Part shown: one piece after another, positions 46,726 through 56,422 of the stretch | Position numbering within the stretch: the first letter of the stretch is position 1 | Layout of the letters: each line of letters begins with the position of its first letter | From: Chitinimonas_A lacunae | Lineage (GTDB): Bacteria; Pseudomonadota; Gammaproteobacteria; Burkholderiales; Chitinimonadaceae | Assembly: GCF_042650885.1 (NCBI RefSeq) | Contig: NZ_JBHSBU010000001.1 | Span: 310,001 to 374,000 of the forward strand | Direction of reading: 5' to 3' | DNA length: 64,000 nucleotides | Position numbers and translations under genes: made by a program | Notes under the pieces: model-generated | The model's input: the letters and a program-made list of their open reading frames with translations, nothing else | What the model was told of the DNA's origin: nothing | Databases searched by the model: none

Positions 46726-47508
46726 ATGTCGATCAAAAAGACTGCGCTTCTGGGCGCATTTGTCGCCCTGGCCGTTTCGTCCAGCGCTTTCGCCAAGGAA
46801 TGGAAAGAAATCCGCATCGGTCTCGAAGCTGCCTACGAGCCGTTCACCTACAAGACCGCTGACGGCAAGCTGACCGGCTTTGACGTCGATATCGCCAACG
46901 CCCTGTGCGAGCAGATGAAGGCCAAGTGCAGTTTCGTCGAACAGGACTGGAAGGGCATTATCCCGGCCCTGCGCGCCAACAAGTTCGATGCCATCATTTC
47001 CTCGATGTCGATCACCGAAGAGCGCAAGAAGGCGGTCGACTTCTCGGCCAAGTACTACCACACCCCGCAGCGTCTGGTCGGCAAGACCGGAGCCGGCGAC
47101 GGCAGCCCGGCTTCGCTCAAGGGCAAGCGTGTCGGTATTCTCAAGGCCTCGACCCAGGAGAAATACGCTCAGAAATACTATGCCCCGGCCGGCGCCACCC
47201 TGGTGCCGTACGACGCCCAGCAACAGGTCTATCTCGACCTCGCCGCCGGTCGGATCGACTACACCGTGGCCGATGCCGTCGAAGTGGGCGAAGGTTTCCT
47301 GAAAAAGCCCGAAGGCAAAGCCTTTGCCTATATCGGTGCCGAACTCAAGGACGACCAGTTGTTCGGTCTGGGCGCCGGTGTGGCCGTGCGCAAGAGCGAC
47401 ACCGATCTGCGTGACCAGTTCACCGCCGCCATCAAGGCCATCCGTGCCAATGGCGTCTACAAGAAAATCAACGACAAGTACTTCAAATTCGACGTCTACG
47501 GCAACTAA
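46726..47508 (+). CDS. aotJ: Arginine/ornithine ABC transporter, periplasmic binding protein
   Basis: The 260-residue protein binds basic amino acids in the periplasm. A signal peptide (KKTALLGAFVALAVSSSAFA) precedes WKEIRIGLEAAYEPFTYKTADGKLTGFDVDIANALC. The LAO/HisJ-type ligand elements are visible: FVEQDWKGIIPALRANKFDAIISSMSITEERKKAVDFS. The ATG at 46726 gives the signal peptide. It is the first gene of aotJQMOP-argR and is followed by a GC-rich hairpin before aotQ, a common way to keep more binding protein than permease. Confidence 0.93.
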   Translation: MSIKKTALLGAFVALAVSSSAFAKEWKEIRIGLEAAYEPFTYKTADGKLTGFDVDIANALCEQMKAKCSFVEQDWKGIIPALRANKFDAIISSMSITEERKKAVDFSAKYYHTPQRLVGKTGAGDGSPASLKGKRVGILKASTQEKYAQKYYAPAGATLVPYDAQQQVYLDLAAGRIDYTVADAVEVGEGFLKKPEGKAFAYIGAELKDDQLFGLGAGVAVRKSDTDLRDQFTAAIKAIRANGVYKKINDKYFKFDVYGN

Positions 47509-47521
47509 GCCGGACGCGAGC

Positions 47522-47547
47522 GCGGCGCGGCCTGTCGGGCCGCGCCC
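47522..47547 (+). other. Hairpin between aotJ and aotQ
   Basis: Stem GGCGCGGCC / GGCCGCGCC, no T tract. Probable partial terminator or 3'-end stabiliser of aotJ mRNA. Confidence 0.55.
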
Positions 47548-47649
47548 TTCCAGCCATACCTCCTCCGTATCCTGCATGGGCTAAGCTAGAACGGCGCTTT
47601 GCGCCGCCGGCCCGCTATTGCCGGGAGCGGGGTAGGGGAGAATCTAGAG

Positions 47650-48339
47650 ATGTTTGACGGATATGTAGGCCATATCCTCGGCGGCGCGGTGCTGACCCTC
47701 AAGACCGCCTTTGGGTCGATGCTGATCGCTACCGTGCTGGGGCTGCTGGGGGCGTTGGCCCGGCTGTCGCCACGCTGGATATTCAATAAACCGGCCAGCC
47801 TGTACTCGACCGTGGTGCGCGGCATCCCCGATCTGGTACTGATGCTGCTGGTGTTCTACGGCGGCCAGCAGCTCGCCAACGATCTGTTGGCACGGCTGGG
47901 CTATCAGGGCCAGTTCGATTTCGACCAGTTCACCGCAGGCGTTCTGACGCTGGGCTTTATCTACGGCGCCTATCTGGTGGAAACCTTCCGTGGTGCCATT
48001 CTCGGCGTGCCCAAGGGACAGTGGGAAGCGGGCTACGCCTATGGGATGAGCGCCAGCCGCACCTTCCTGCGTATCGTATTGCCGCAGATGATCCGTCTGG
48101 CGATTCCGAGCTACACCAATAACTGGCTGGTGCTGACCAAGGCCACGGCCCTGGTGTCGGTCATCGGCCTGCAGGACATGATGCTGCGCGCCAAGGAGGC
48201 CGGCGGTGCGACGCGCGAGCCGTTCACCTATCTGCTGGTGGTCGGGGCGGTCTATCTGGCCATCACTTCGGTGTCGCTGGGCCTGCTCAAGCTGGCCGAG
48301 CGGCGCTATTCGGTCGGCGTGCGCCACGGGGAGCTGTAA
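47650..48339 (+). CDS. aotQ: Arginine/ornithine ABC transporter, permease
   Basis: The 229-residue inner-membrane protein is one of two permease subunits of the basic amino acid importer. Several hydrophobic helices surround the cytoplasmic EAA loop EAGYAYGMSASRTFLRIVLPQMIRLAIP near residue 135. The ATG at 47650 has a GGGGAG site upstream. It is similar to HisQ. It abuts aotM with no gap (stop and start adjacent). Confidence 0.92.
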   Translation: MFDGYVGHILGGAVLTLKTAFGSMLIATVLGLLGALARLSPRWIFNKPASLYSTVVRGIPDLVLMLLVFYGGQQLANDLLARLGYQGQFDFDQFTAGVLTLGFIYGAYLVETFRGAILGVPKGQWEAGYAYGMSASRTFLRIVLPQMIRLAIPSYTNNWLVLTKATALVSVIGLQDMMLRAKEAGGATREPFTYLLVVGAVYLAITSVSLGLLKLAERRYSVGVRHGEL

Positions 48340-49038
48340 ATGGATTTCGGCATTCTGTTTGAGGCCGACAACTACCGGCTCTATCTGGACGGCCTGTGGG
48401 TCACGTTCAAATTGCTGTTGCTGTCGGTATCGGTCGGTCTGGTGCTGTCGATCGGCCTGTCGGTGCTGCGGGTATCGCGCAACCGGCTGGTGGCCGGACC
48501 GGTCTGGCTGTTCACCTATGTATTTCGCGGCACGCCCGCCCTGTTGCAGCTCTATCTGATCTACTACGGGCTGTCGCAGTTCGACTGGATCCGGGCCAGC
48601 TTTGCCTGGACCTATCTGCAAGATGCCACTTTCTGCGCCTGGCTCGCCTTTGTGCTCAATACGGCTGCCTATACCACCGAGATGCTGGCCGGGGCGATCC
48701 GGGCGACGCCGCACGGTGAGATCGAAGCGGCCAAGAGCGTGGGGATGAGCAAATGGCTGATGCTGCGCCGGGTGGTGCTGCCGTCGGCACTGCGCCGCTC
48801 GCTGCCGGCCTATTCCAATGAGGTGATCATGATGCTGCACACCACCTCGCTGGCCAGTACCGTGACCCTGCTCGATGTGACGGCGGCGGCCGATCGGCTG
48901 TATTCGACCTACTATATGCCGTTCGAGCCGTTTATCGCCGCTGCCGTGATCTATCTGATCCTGACGTTTGCGCTAGTCAGATTGTTCAAGCTGGCGGAGA
49001 ACCGCTGGCTGGCCTATCTACAGCCGCGTAAGGCCTAA
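48340..49038 (+). CDS. aotM: Arginine/ornithine ABC transporter, permease
   Basis: The 232-residue second permease subunit, HisM-like. The EAA loop reads EAAKSVGMSKWLMLRRVVLPSALRRSLP near residue 128. The N-terminal helix and the stretch FTYVFRGTPALLQLYLIYYGLSQ are typical. It starts directly after aotQ and ends 12 bp before aotO. Confidence 0.92.
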   Translation: MDFGILFEADNYRLYLDGLWVTFKLLLLSVSVGLVLSIGLSVLRVSRNRLVAGPVWLFTYVFRGTPALLQLYLIYYGLSQFDWIRASFAWTYLQDATFCAWLAFVLNTAAYTTEMLAGAIRATPHGEIEAAKSVGMSKWLMLRRVVLPSALRRSLPAYSNEVIMMLHTTSLASTVTLLDVTAAADRLYSTYYMPFEPFIAAAVIYLILTFALVRLFKLAENRWLAYLQPRKA

Positions 49039-49050
49039 ACGAGGTTTTTC

Positions 49051-50169
49051 ATGCGCATCCAACGCCATTCCCTGCTGTCGCCAAGTCTCGGCACCCAACG
49101 CGAGGTGGTGAGTTTCCATTACGGGCCGCCCAACGGAGTCGGCAAGGTCTATATGCAGGGCAGCCTGCACGCCGATGAACTGCCTGGCATGCTGACGCTG
49201 CACCATCTGCGTCCGCTGTTGCAGCGGGCCGAGGATCAGGGCCTGTTGCGCGGCGAGGTGGTGCTGGTGCCGGTGGCCAATCCGATCGGTCTGGACCAGA
49301 CCCTGCTGTACGACCATATGGGCCGCTTTGAAGCGGGCAGTGGCGAGAACTTCAACCGCCGCTATCCCGATTTCGCCCCGCTGATCCGCGACCGGCTGGC
49401 CAGCCGGCTTGGCGCCGACCCCGAGGAGAACCGCCGGCTGATCCGCGACGCCATGGCCGAGGCACTGCTCGAGGTGCCACCGCTGACCGAACTCGAATCG
49501 CTGCGCCAGGTGCTGGTGTCGCTGGCCTATGACGCCGATGTGGTGCTCGACCTGCACTGCGATTTCGAAGCCGTGATGCATCTGTATGTCGAGACGCCGT
49601 ATTGCGCCCAGGCCGAGCCGCTGATGCGCTATCTGGGCGCCCAGACGGTGCTGCTGGCACGCGGCAGCGGCGGCCATTCGTTCGACGAGGCCCTGAGCGG
49701 CGTGTGGTGGCAGCTCGATGAATTCTTCGACGGCCGTTTTCCGATTCCGCTGTCTTGTCTGTCGGCCACCGTCGAATTGCGTGGCAAGGCCGATGTGGAT
49801 CATGTCAATGCGGCGGAGGACGCCGCCCGGCTATTCGATTTCCTGGTCCATCGCGGCATCGTCGCGGGCGACCCGCCGCCCCTGCCGCCGGCCCGCTGCG
49901 AACCCACGCCGCTGGCCGGTTCGCAGACGCTGCGTGCGCCACAGGCCGGGGTGGTGGTGTTTCTGCGCCAGGTCGGCGAGCGAATCGAGGTGGGTGATGT
50001 GGTGGCCGAGGTGATCGACCCGATCTCGGGGCTGGCAACTCCGGTCCAGTCCGGGGTCGGCGGCTGTCTGTTTGCCCGTGAGAACCGCCGCTACGCCACC
50101 CGTGGCATGGATCTGTGCAAGATCGCCGGCAGTGTGCCGTTCCGTACCGGTTATCTGCTGTCGGCCTGA
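49051..50169 (+). CDS. aotO: AotO: succinylglutamate desuccinylase/aspartoacylase-family protein in the transporter operon
   Basis: The 372-residue protein belongs to the AstE/AspA zinc-hydrolase family: GSLHADELPGML supplies the HxxE pair near residue 33 and LDLHCDFEAVMHLY the third ligand His. The C-terminal 90 residues look like a lipoyl-type hairpin (APQAGVVVFLRQVGERIEVGDVVAEVIDP), as in related deacylases. In P. aeruginosa the gene at the same place is aotO, with no known function in transport. A separate AstE occurs downstream here, so this copy has some other substrate. Position between aotM and aotP is conserved; the role is unknown. Confidence 0.88.
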   Translation: MRIQRHSLLSPSLGTQREVVSFHYGPPNGVGKVYMQGSLHADELPGMLTLHHLRPLLQRAEDQGLLRGEVVLVPVANPIGLDQTLLYDHMGRFEAGSGENFNRRYPDFAPLIRDRLASRLGADPEENRRLIRDAMAEALLEVPPLTELESLRQVLVSLAYDADVVLDLHCDFEAVMHLYVETPYCAQAEPLMRYLGAQTVLLARGSGGHSFDEALSGVWWQLDEFFDGRFPIPLSCLSATVELRGKADVDHVNAAEDAARLFDFLVHRGIVAGDPPPLPPARCEPTPLAGSQTLRAPQAGVVVFLRQVGERIEVGDVVAEVIDPISGLATPVQSGVGGCLFARENRRYATRGMDLCKIAGSVPFRTGYLLSA

Positions 50170-50234
50170 GTATCGGTTTTTTCCGCATCGAACAGGGTCT
50201 GCCCGCAGCGGCGGGCCCGGATGGAGTTTCTTTC

Positions 50235-51002
<768 letters not shown>

Positions 51003-51123
51003 CATGGCCGACGTGGCCGGCTCGGGCGAGTCCAATATTCAGTTTTTATGATGGATTGGGCAAAAGCAGGTTGACTCCTTAGTGCCCAAGGCAATCAAAT
51101 GCCTCTCTGGGTCTGGAAATTAG

Positions 51124-52119
51124 ATGTTCGAATATACTGATAAACCTGCTACCAGCCTGATCGGGGTTCTGTTATTGCCCGGTTTCTCGCTGACCGAACT
51201 GGGCTTGTTGAGCGATTGCGTCACCGAACTCAATACGGTGGCGGCAGCGCCACTGTATGAACTGCGCTGCCTGTCGATGGATGGCCTGGCCGTGCCGTCG
51301 CGCCAGGGTCGGGCGCTGCCCGTCGATGGCCGGTTCGACCCTGAGCAGTCGTTCAGCCTGCTGCTGGTGGCCAGCACCCGGCTGCCCCGGCCGCTGGCGG
51401 CCAACGATCCGGTGGTAGCCGCCCTGTCGGCCCAGGCGCGCCATAAAGGTGTGCTCGGTGCCGTCCATGCCGGCGCCTTCTGGCTCGCTGCCGCCGGCCT
51501 GCTCAACGGCTGCCGCGCCACGGTGCACTGGTCGATGCTCGATACCTTCGCCGAGCGCCATAGCCAGGTCATCGCTTCCAGCAATCTGTTCGAACTCGAC
51601 CGCGAACGTGCCACCTGCGGCGGTGGGGCGGCGGTCGCCGATCTGCTGCTCCATCTGGCCGCCCGCCAGCACGGCCACGAACTGACCGCCACGGTGGCGG
51701 AAAATCTGCTGCTCGACCGGGTGCGCGGCAAGGACGACCGCCAGCGCGTGCCCCTGAAAAACCGGGTCGGCGCCAGCCAGCCCAAGCTGGTGCAGGCGGT
51801 ATTGCTGATGGAGGCGAATCTCGAAGAGCCGCTGACCACCGACGAGATCGCCGGCCATGTCTGCGTCTCACGCCGCCAGCTGGAGCGGCTGTTCAAGCAG
51901 CATCTGGAACGGGTGCCGTCGCAATACTATCTGGAGCTGCGCCTCAACCGCGCCCGCCAGATGCTGCGCCAGACTTCCAAGTCGATTATCCAGATCGGCC
52001 TCAGTTGCGGCTTTTCCAGCGGACCGCATTTCTCCAGCGCCTATCGCAATCATTTCGGGATGACACCCAGGGAAGACAGGCAGACCCATGGCAGAAGCGT
52101 GCTTGGCGAGGGTAATTAA
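51124..52119 (+). CDS. argR: AraC-family arginine-responsive regulator (ArgR of the Pseudomonas type)
   Basis: The 331-residue regulator has an N-terminal DJ-1/PfpI-like domain (about 10-190; the nucleophile elbow reads VHAGAFWLAAAGLL, with no Cys, so it is non-enzymatic) and a C-terminal AraC/XylS double HTH (about 225-320; TTDEIAGHVCVSRRQLERLFKQHL and ISRQ-like IQIGLSCGFSSGPHFSSAYRNHFGMTP). It is unrelated to E. coli ArgR despite the shared name. Linkage to aotJQMOP and the ast genes repeats the P. aeruginosa arrangement, where it activates both operons and gdhB in response to arginine. Predicted binding sites are listed separately. Confidence 0.92.
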   Translation: MFEYTDKPATSLIGVLLLPGFSLTELGLLSDCVTELNTVAAAPLYELRCLSMDGLAVPSRQGRALPVDGRFDPEQSFSLLLVASTRLPRPLAANDPVVAALSAQARHKGVLGAVHAGAFWLAAAGLLNGCRATVHWSMLDTFAERHSQVIASSNLFELDRERATCGGGAAVADLLLHLAARQHGHELTATVAENLLLDRVRGKDDRQRVPLKNRVGASQPKLVQAVLLMEANLEEPLTTDEIAGHVCVSRRQLERLFKQHLERVPSQYYLELRLNRARQMLRQTSKSIIQIGLSCGFSSGPHFSSAYRNHFGMTPREDRQTHGRSVLGEGN

Positions 52120-52345
52120 ACAAGTCGCTTTGATCAGGTAGGCCTATCCATAAGCCTCCGCTGCGGTGGAGGAGGAAATATATCTGGGTTTTCAGCGTGC
52201 TGGGATTTGTTGGGAATGCCTTGGGGAATAGGGGACAATGATGAAATGCACTGTTGCTAGATATACCGGCGCGATGGCTTTTAAAGTGGTCTCGCCGATG
52301 ACTTTATCATCGGCGAGAAAGGGCCGATTCGGTCGCGCTTGTAGT

Positions 52346-52434
52346 TCCATGTGGCAGTCCGGCAATCAGTCGCGCTGGGATACTCGTAGCATCTGTCCAT
52401 GCTCAGCCGTGCTGCCATGCCGGACTGCTTGAAA
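52346..52434. repeat. 89-bp duplicated segment, upstream copy
   Basis: Aligns without gaps to 52914-53002; by eye about 77 of 89 positions agree, with an identical 33-bp core. Its ArgR-like site is degenerate (TGTGGC-N8-AA at 52350-52365). Confidence 0.85.
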
Positions 52435-52910
52435 TTATTTTCATTGGATTGTCTTAAAAGGAGGAGGTGGTCAATAAGTCTTGCTGGATTGTAAGCACAA
52501 AAGAGATGTGCTGGGTTCTTTCGGTAATCTGTTTTTAAATTAATTTTTAATTTTCCTGTGCTGCAAAGGATGGGGAAAAAACAAAAGAGCTAATGGAAAA
52601 GATTCGGCTGCCTTATATAAATTCTGTTTGGGGTAAGGGGGTTTATGAAAGATGTCAAGAGTACGGTGCTAAAGAATCGTAGGGTAAATTGTCGTTCGGT
52701 ATTCTTGCGGACGAATGGCCGGAAGTAGTAAAGGTTCTCTTCATCCATACTTGCTTGGGCTTAAGACGCAATATCAGCGGCTTTTCAAAAATCTCTGACA
52801 TGTCAAGTATACGAAGTGCGAGATTGGGTAGGTTTCATCAAAAATCTCGTCGCCAACCAGTGCCGGGGCCGGAGCTGATCCGGTCCTTCTTGCCAGCTTG
52901 CCTCGCCTAT

Positions 52911-52933
52911 AACTCCATGTCGCAATCCGGCAA
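52911..52933 (+). promoter_or_regulatory. ArgR-like site upstream of astC
   Basis: AA (52911-52912)-N5-TGTCGC (52918-52923)-N8-AA (52932-52933), 81 bp before the astC start, within the downstream copy of the duplicated segment. Confidence 0.6.
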
Positions 52934-53002
52934 TCATTCGCGCCGGGGCGCCCATAGAATCTGTCCATGCTCAGCCGTGCTGCCATGCCGGCCTACTTGA
53001 AA
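52914..53002. repeat. 89-bp duplicated segment, copy next to astC
   Basis: Second copy of the segment at 52346-52434. It extends to 12 bp before the astC start and covers the probable promoter. Confidence 0.85.
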
Positions 53003-53013
53003 GGATCTCAGCC

Positions 53014-54222
53014 ATGTCTCAAGTGACCCGCGCCGACTTTGACCGCGTGATGGTGCCCAACTACGCGCCTGCCGACTATATTCCCGTCCGGGGCCAGGGA
53101 TCGCGGGTGTGGGACCAGGAAGGCCGTGAATATATCGACCTGGCCGGCGGCATCGCCGTGAGCTCGCTGGGTCATGTCCACCCGGCCCTGGTCGGGGCGC
53201 TGACCGAGCAGGGCAACAAGATCTGGCACGTCTCCAATGGCCTCACCAACGAACCGGCGCTGCGACTGGCTTCCAAGCTGGTGGCAGCTACCTTTGCCGA
53301 CAAGGTGTTCTTCTGCAATTCGGGCGCCGAAGCCAACGAAGCCGCCTTCAAGCTGGCGCGCAAATACGCCATCGACAACCACGGTCTGGACAAGCATCAA
53401 CTGATCTCGACCGGCAACTCCTTCCATGGCCGTACCTTCTTTACCGTGACGGTGGGCGGCCAACCCAAGTATTCCGACGGTTTCGGTCCCAAGCCCGCCG
53501 GCATCACCCATCTGCCCTACAACGATATCGACGCCCTGACTGCCGCCATGTCGCATGAAACGGCTGCGGTAGTGATCGAGCCGGTGCAGGGCGAAGGCGG
53601 CGTCCTGCCGGCCGAGCGTGCCTATCTACAGGCGGCTCGCGAGCTGTGCGACCGCTACGGTGCGCTGTTGATTTTCGATGAGGTGCAGACCGGCGTCGGC
53701 CGTACCGGCGCGCTGTATGCCTATATGGAATATGGCGTGATCCCCGACATCCTCACCTCGGCCAAGTCGCTGGGTGGTGGTTTCCCGATCGGTGCCATGC
53801 TGACCACCGACCGGATCGCCAAGCATTTCGGCGTCGGCAGCCATGGTTCGACCTATGGCGGCAATCCGCTGGCCTGTGCCGTGGCCGAAGCCGTGATCGA
53901 TGTGGTGTCGCAGCCGGAAACCCTCGAAGGCGTGCGGCAGCGGCATGACCGGCTGCTGAGCGGTCTGGAGGCGATCAATGCGCGCCATGGCGTGTTCCAG
54001 CAGGTCCGTGGCATGGGTCTGCTGCTGGGCGCGGTGCTGGCCGACGGCTATCGTGGCCGCGCCAAGGACTTCATGACCGCTGCCGCCCGCGAAGGGGTGA
54101 TGGTGCTGCAAGCCGGTCCCGATGTGGTGCGCTTCGCACCCAGCCTAGTGATCCCCGAAACCGATATCGACGAAGGTCTGGCCCGCTTCGAGCGTGCCGT
54201 GGCTGCGCTGGCTGCCGTCTGA
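53014..54222 (+). CDS. astC: Succinylornithine/acetylornithine aminotransferase
   Basis: The 402-residue PLP enzyme converts succinylornithine to succinylglutamate semialdehyde in the arginine succinyltransferase pathway; homologues also serve as ArgD. PLP elements are FCNSGAEANEAAFKLARK, the Asp of LIFDEVQTGVGRTG and the Schiff-base Lys in TSAKSLGGGFPIGAM. Length and order fit class III aminotransferases. It is the first gene of the ast cluster and is preceded by an ArgR-like site, favouring the catabolic role (aruC in Pseudomonas). Confidence 0.94.
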   Translation: MSQVTRADFDRVMVPNYAPADYIPVRGQGSRVWDQEGREYIDLAGGIAVSSLGHVHPALVGALTEQGNKIWHVSNGLTNEPALRLASKLVAATFADKVFFCNSGAEANEAAFKLARKYAIDNHGLDKHQLISTGNSFHGRTFFTVTVGGQPKYSDGFGPKPAGITHLPYNDIDALTAAMSHETAAVVIEPVQGEGGVLPAERAYLQAARELCDRYGALLIFDEVQTGVGRTGALYAYMEYGVIPDILTSAKSLGGGFPIGAMLTTDRIAKHFGVGSHGSTYGGNPLACAVAEAVIDVVSQPETLEGVRQRHDRLLSGLEAINARHGVFQQVRGMGLLLGAVLADGYRGRAKDFMTAAAREGVMVLQAGPDVVRFAPSLVIPETDIDEGLARFERAVAALAAV

Positions 54223-54279
54223 TCCCTTGCGTCGCCAACCCGGGACGGCTGCGGCCGTCCCGCGCCAGGAGGAAACCCT

Positions 54280-55287
54280 GTGTTCGTATTCCGCCCCAGT
54301 CGCCTGTCCGATCTGCCGGCGATCGAAAAGCTGGCGCAGGAAAGCCCGGTCGGCGTCACCTCGCTGCCGCCCGACCGCGATACCCTGTTCCGCAAGATCC
54401 AGGCCTCGCTCGATTCCCTGGCCGCCGATGTCAGCTTTCATGGCGAGGAAAGCTATTTCTTCGTCCTTGAACAGGTCGAGCGCAGCGAACTGGTCGGCGT
54501 GGCCGGCATCGTCGCCTCGGCCGGCTTCAACGAGCCGTTCTACAGCTACCGCAACGAGACACTGATCCATGCCTCGCCCGGTCTTGCCATCCATAACCGC
54601 ATCCACGCGCTGTCGCTGTGTCATGACCTGACCGGCAATACGCTGCTGGCCTCGTTTTTTATCCGTAAGCCCTACGCCTTTACCCGCCAGTCCGACCTGC
54701 TGTCGCGCTCGCGCTTTCTGTTCATGGCCAACTGGCCCGAACGGTTTGCCGACACCGTGGTGTCGGAAATGCTGGGCGCCACCCGCCTCGATGGCTCGTC
54801 GCCGTTCTGGGATTCGGTCGGCCGGGTGTTTTTCGGCATCGACTACCAGACGGCCGAACACTACTGCGGCGTCAACGGCCGCAAATTCATCTCGGAAATG
54901 ATGCCGCAGCACCCGATCTATGTGCCGCTGCTGAGCGACGAGGCGCAGGAGGCGATGGGGCAGGTCAATCCCGATTCGGCCGTTTCGTTCGATGTGCTGA
55001 TCCGCGAAGGCTTCGAGGCCGAGAACTATATCGATATCTTTGACGGCGGCCCGACGCTCCATGCCGCGACCCGGGCCATCCGCACCATTGCCCAGAGCCG
55101 GCTTGCCACGGTGCGACGCGGCCATGGCGGCGGTCTGCCCTATCTGATCGCTAATCGCAGCGTCGAGGAATTCCGCTGCCTGGTGGTCGAGGCCGAGCCT
55201 TTGGGTGACGCCGTCAATCTGTCCGCCGCCGCGCTCGATGCCCTGGGCGTCAGCGACGGCGCGACCGTGCGCATCGCGCCACTGTGA
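54280..55287 (+). CDS. aruF: Arginine/ornithine N-succinyltransferase, first subunit
   Basis: The 335-residue AstA-family protein transfers succinyl from succinyl-CoA to the alpha-amino group of arginine or ornithine. The N-terminus FVFRPSRLSDLPAIEKLAQESPVGVTSLPPDRDTL is characteristic. GTG at 54280 is the start, with AGGAGG 7 bp upstream. It is followed by a paralogue, as in pseudomonads where AruF and AruG form a heteromer. Family length is complete. Confidence 0.92.
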   Translation: MFVFRPSRLSDLPAIEKLAQESPVGVTSLPPDRDTLFRKIQASLDSLAADVSFHGEESYFFVLEQVERSELVGVAGIVASAGFNEPFYSYRNETLIHASPGLAIHNRIHALSLCHDLTGNTLLASFFIRKPYAFTRQSDLLSRSRFLFMANWPERFADTVVSEMLGATRLDGSSPFWDSVGRVFFGIDYQTAEHYCGVNGRKFISEMMPQHPIYVPLLSDEAQEAMGQVNPDSAVSFDVLIREGFEAENYIDIFDGGPTLHAATRAIRTIAQSRLATVRRGHGGGLPYLIANRSVEEFRCLVVEAEPLGDAVNLSAAALDALGVSDGATVRIAPL

Positions 55288-55298
55288 GGAGACACCCC

Positions 55299-56327
55299 AT
55301 GCTGGTCCGCGCCATCCGCCGTGACGATCTCGACGCCCTGCTGCTGCTGGCCAGAAGCACCGGCGTCGGCGTCACCACTCTGCCGGCCAACGAGGAGCGG
55401 CTGCTGCGCCGCATCGAAGCCTCGCTGGCTGCCCAGGCCGCCGAGCCCAAACCCGAGCATTCGAGCTTTGTCTTCGTGCTCGAAGACACCCGGCAGCAAG
55501 GCCGGGTGGTCGGTATCTGCGCCATCGAAGGCGCCGTCGGCCTGACCGAACCCTGGTACAACTATCGCGTCGGCGTCAGCGTGCACGCCTCGCGCGAACT
55601 CGGGGTCTATCGCAAGCTCGATACCCTGTTTCTGACCAACGACCTGACCGGCTCGGCCGAGCTGTGTTCCCTGTTCCTCCATCCCGACTGGCGCCATAGC
55701 AACAATGGCAGCCTGCTGTCGAAAAGCCGCTTCCTGTTCATGGCCGAATTCCCCGAGCGCTTCGAGCGGCGGGTGATTGCCGAGATGCGTGGGGTATCCG
55801 ACGCCACCGGCATGTCGCCGTTCTGGGAAGCGCTGGGTCGTCATTTCTTCAAGATGGAATTCTCCGAGGCCGACTATCTGACAGGCATCGGGCAGAAATC
55901 CTTTATTGCCGAGCTGATGCCGCAACATCCGGTCTATACCGCCTTTCTGTCCGAAGCAGCCCGCGCAGTGATCGGTCGGGTACACGACAACACCCGGCCC
56001 GCGCTCGCCATGCTGGAAGGCGAGGGTTTCCGCTACAACGGCTATGTGGATATTTTCGACGCCGGCCCGACCATCGAATGCGAGCTGGGCGATATCCGCG
56101 CCGTGCGCGACAGTCGCCTGTTCACCACCGTCACCGCCAACAGCCCGACCGAGGGCCGGCTGTGGCTGGTGTCGAACCGACGACTGGCCGACTTCCGGGT
56201 GGCGCTGACCCATAGCGAACCGATCGACGGCCAGCTGCCGCTGAGCCCGACGGTACTGGCCAATCTGGGCTGCGAGTCGGGCGCCAGCGTGCGTGCCGTG
56301 CCCCTGTCGGCGGCGACTGCTATATAG
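55299..56327 (+). CDS. aruG: Arginine N-succinyltransferase, second subunit
   Basis: The 342-residue AstA-family paralogue of the preceding gene: LVRAIRRDDLDALLLLARSTGVGVTTLPANEERL, then GMSPFWEALGRHFFKMEFSEADYLTGIGQKSFIAELMPQHPVY. ATG at 55299 is preceded by GAGGAGA. Eleven bases separate it from aruF, so equal synthesis is likely. The pair arose by duplication. Confidence 0.92.
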   Translation: MLVRAIRRDDLDALLLLARSTGVGVTTLPANEERLLRRIEASLAAQAAEPKPEHSSFVFVLEDTRQQGRVVGICAIEGAVGLTEPWYNYRVGVSVHASRELGVYRKLDTLFLTNDLTGSAELCSLFLHPDWRHSNNGSLLSKSRFLFMAEFPERFERRVIAEMRGVSDATGMSPFWEALGRHFFKMEFSEADYLTGIGQKSFIAELMPQHPVYTAFLSEAARAVIGRVHDNTRPALAMLEGEGFRYNGYVDIFDAGPTIECELGDIRAVRDSRLFTTVTANSPTEGRLWLVSNRRLADFRVALTHSEPIDGQLPLSPTVLANLGCESGASVRAVPLSAATAI

Positions 56328-56422
56328 AAAATTTTCTGAAAAACTGGTGCAAGACCCAGTATTTAAGAAATCAAAAATTAACCAAAACATGCCATACGGT
56401 GTGTCCGTGCGGAGCTAAAACG

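Larger units (their letters stand above)
52120..53013. other. 894-bp regulatory/intergenic region upstream of astC
   Basis: It contains two copies of an 89-bp segment and, between them (52435-52913), AT-rich DNA with no recognised gene. Short plus-strand frames reaching across the repeats are not convincing. Confidence 0.55.
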
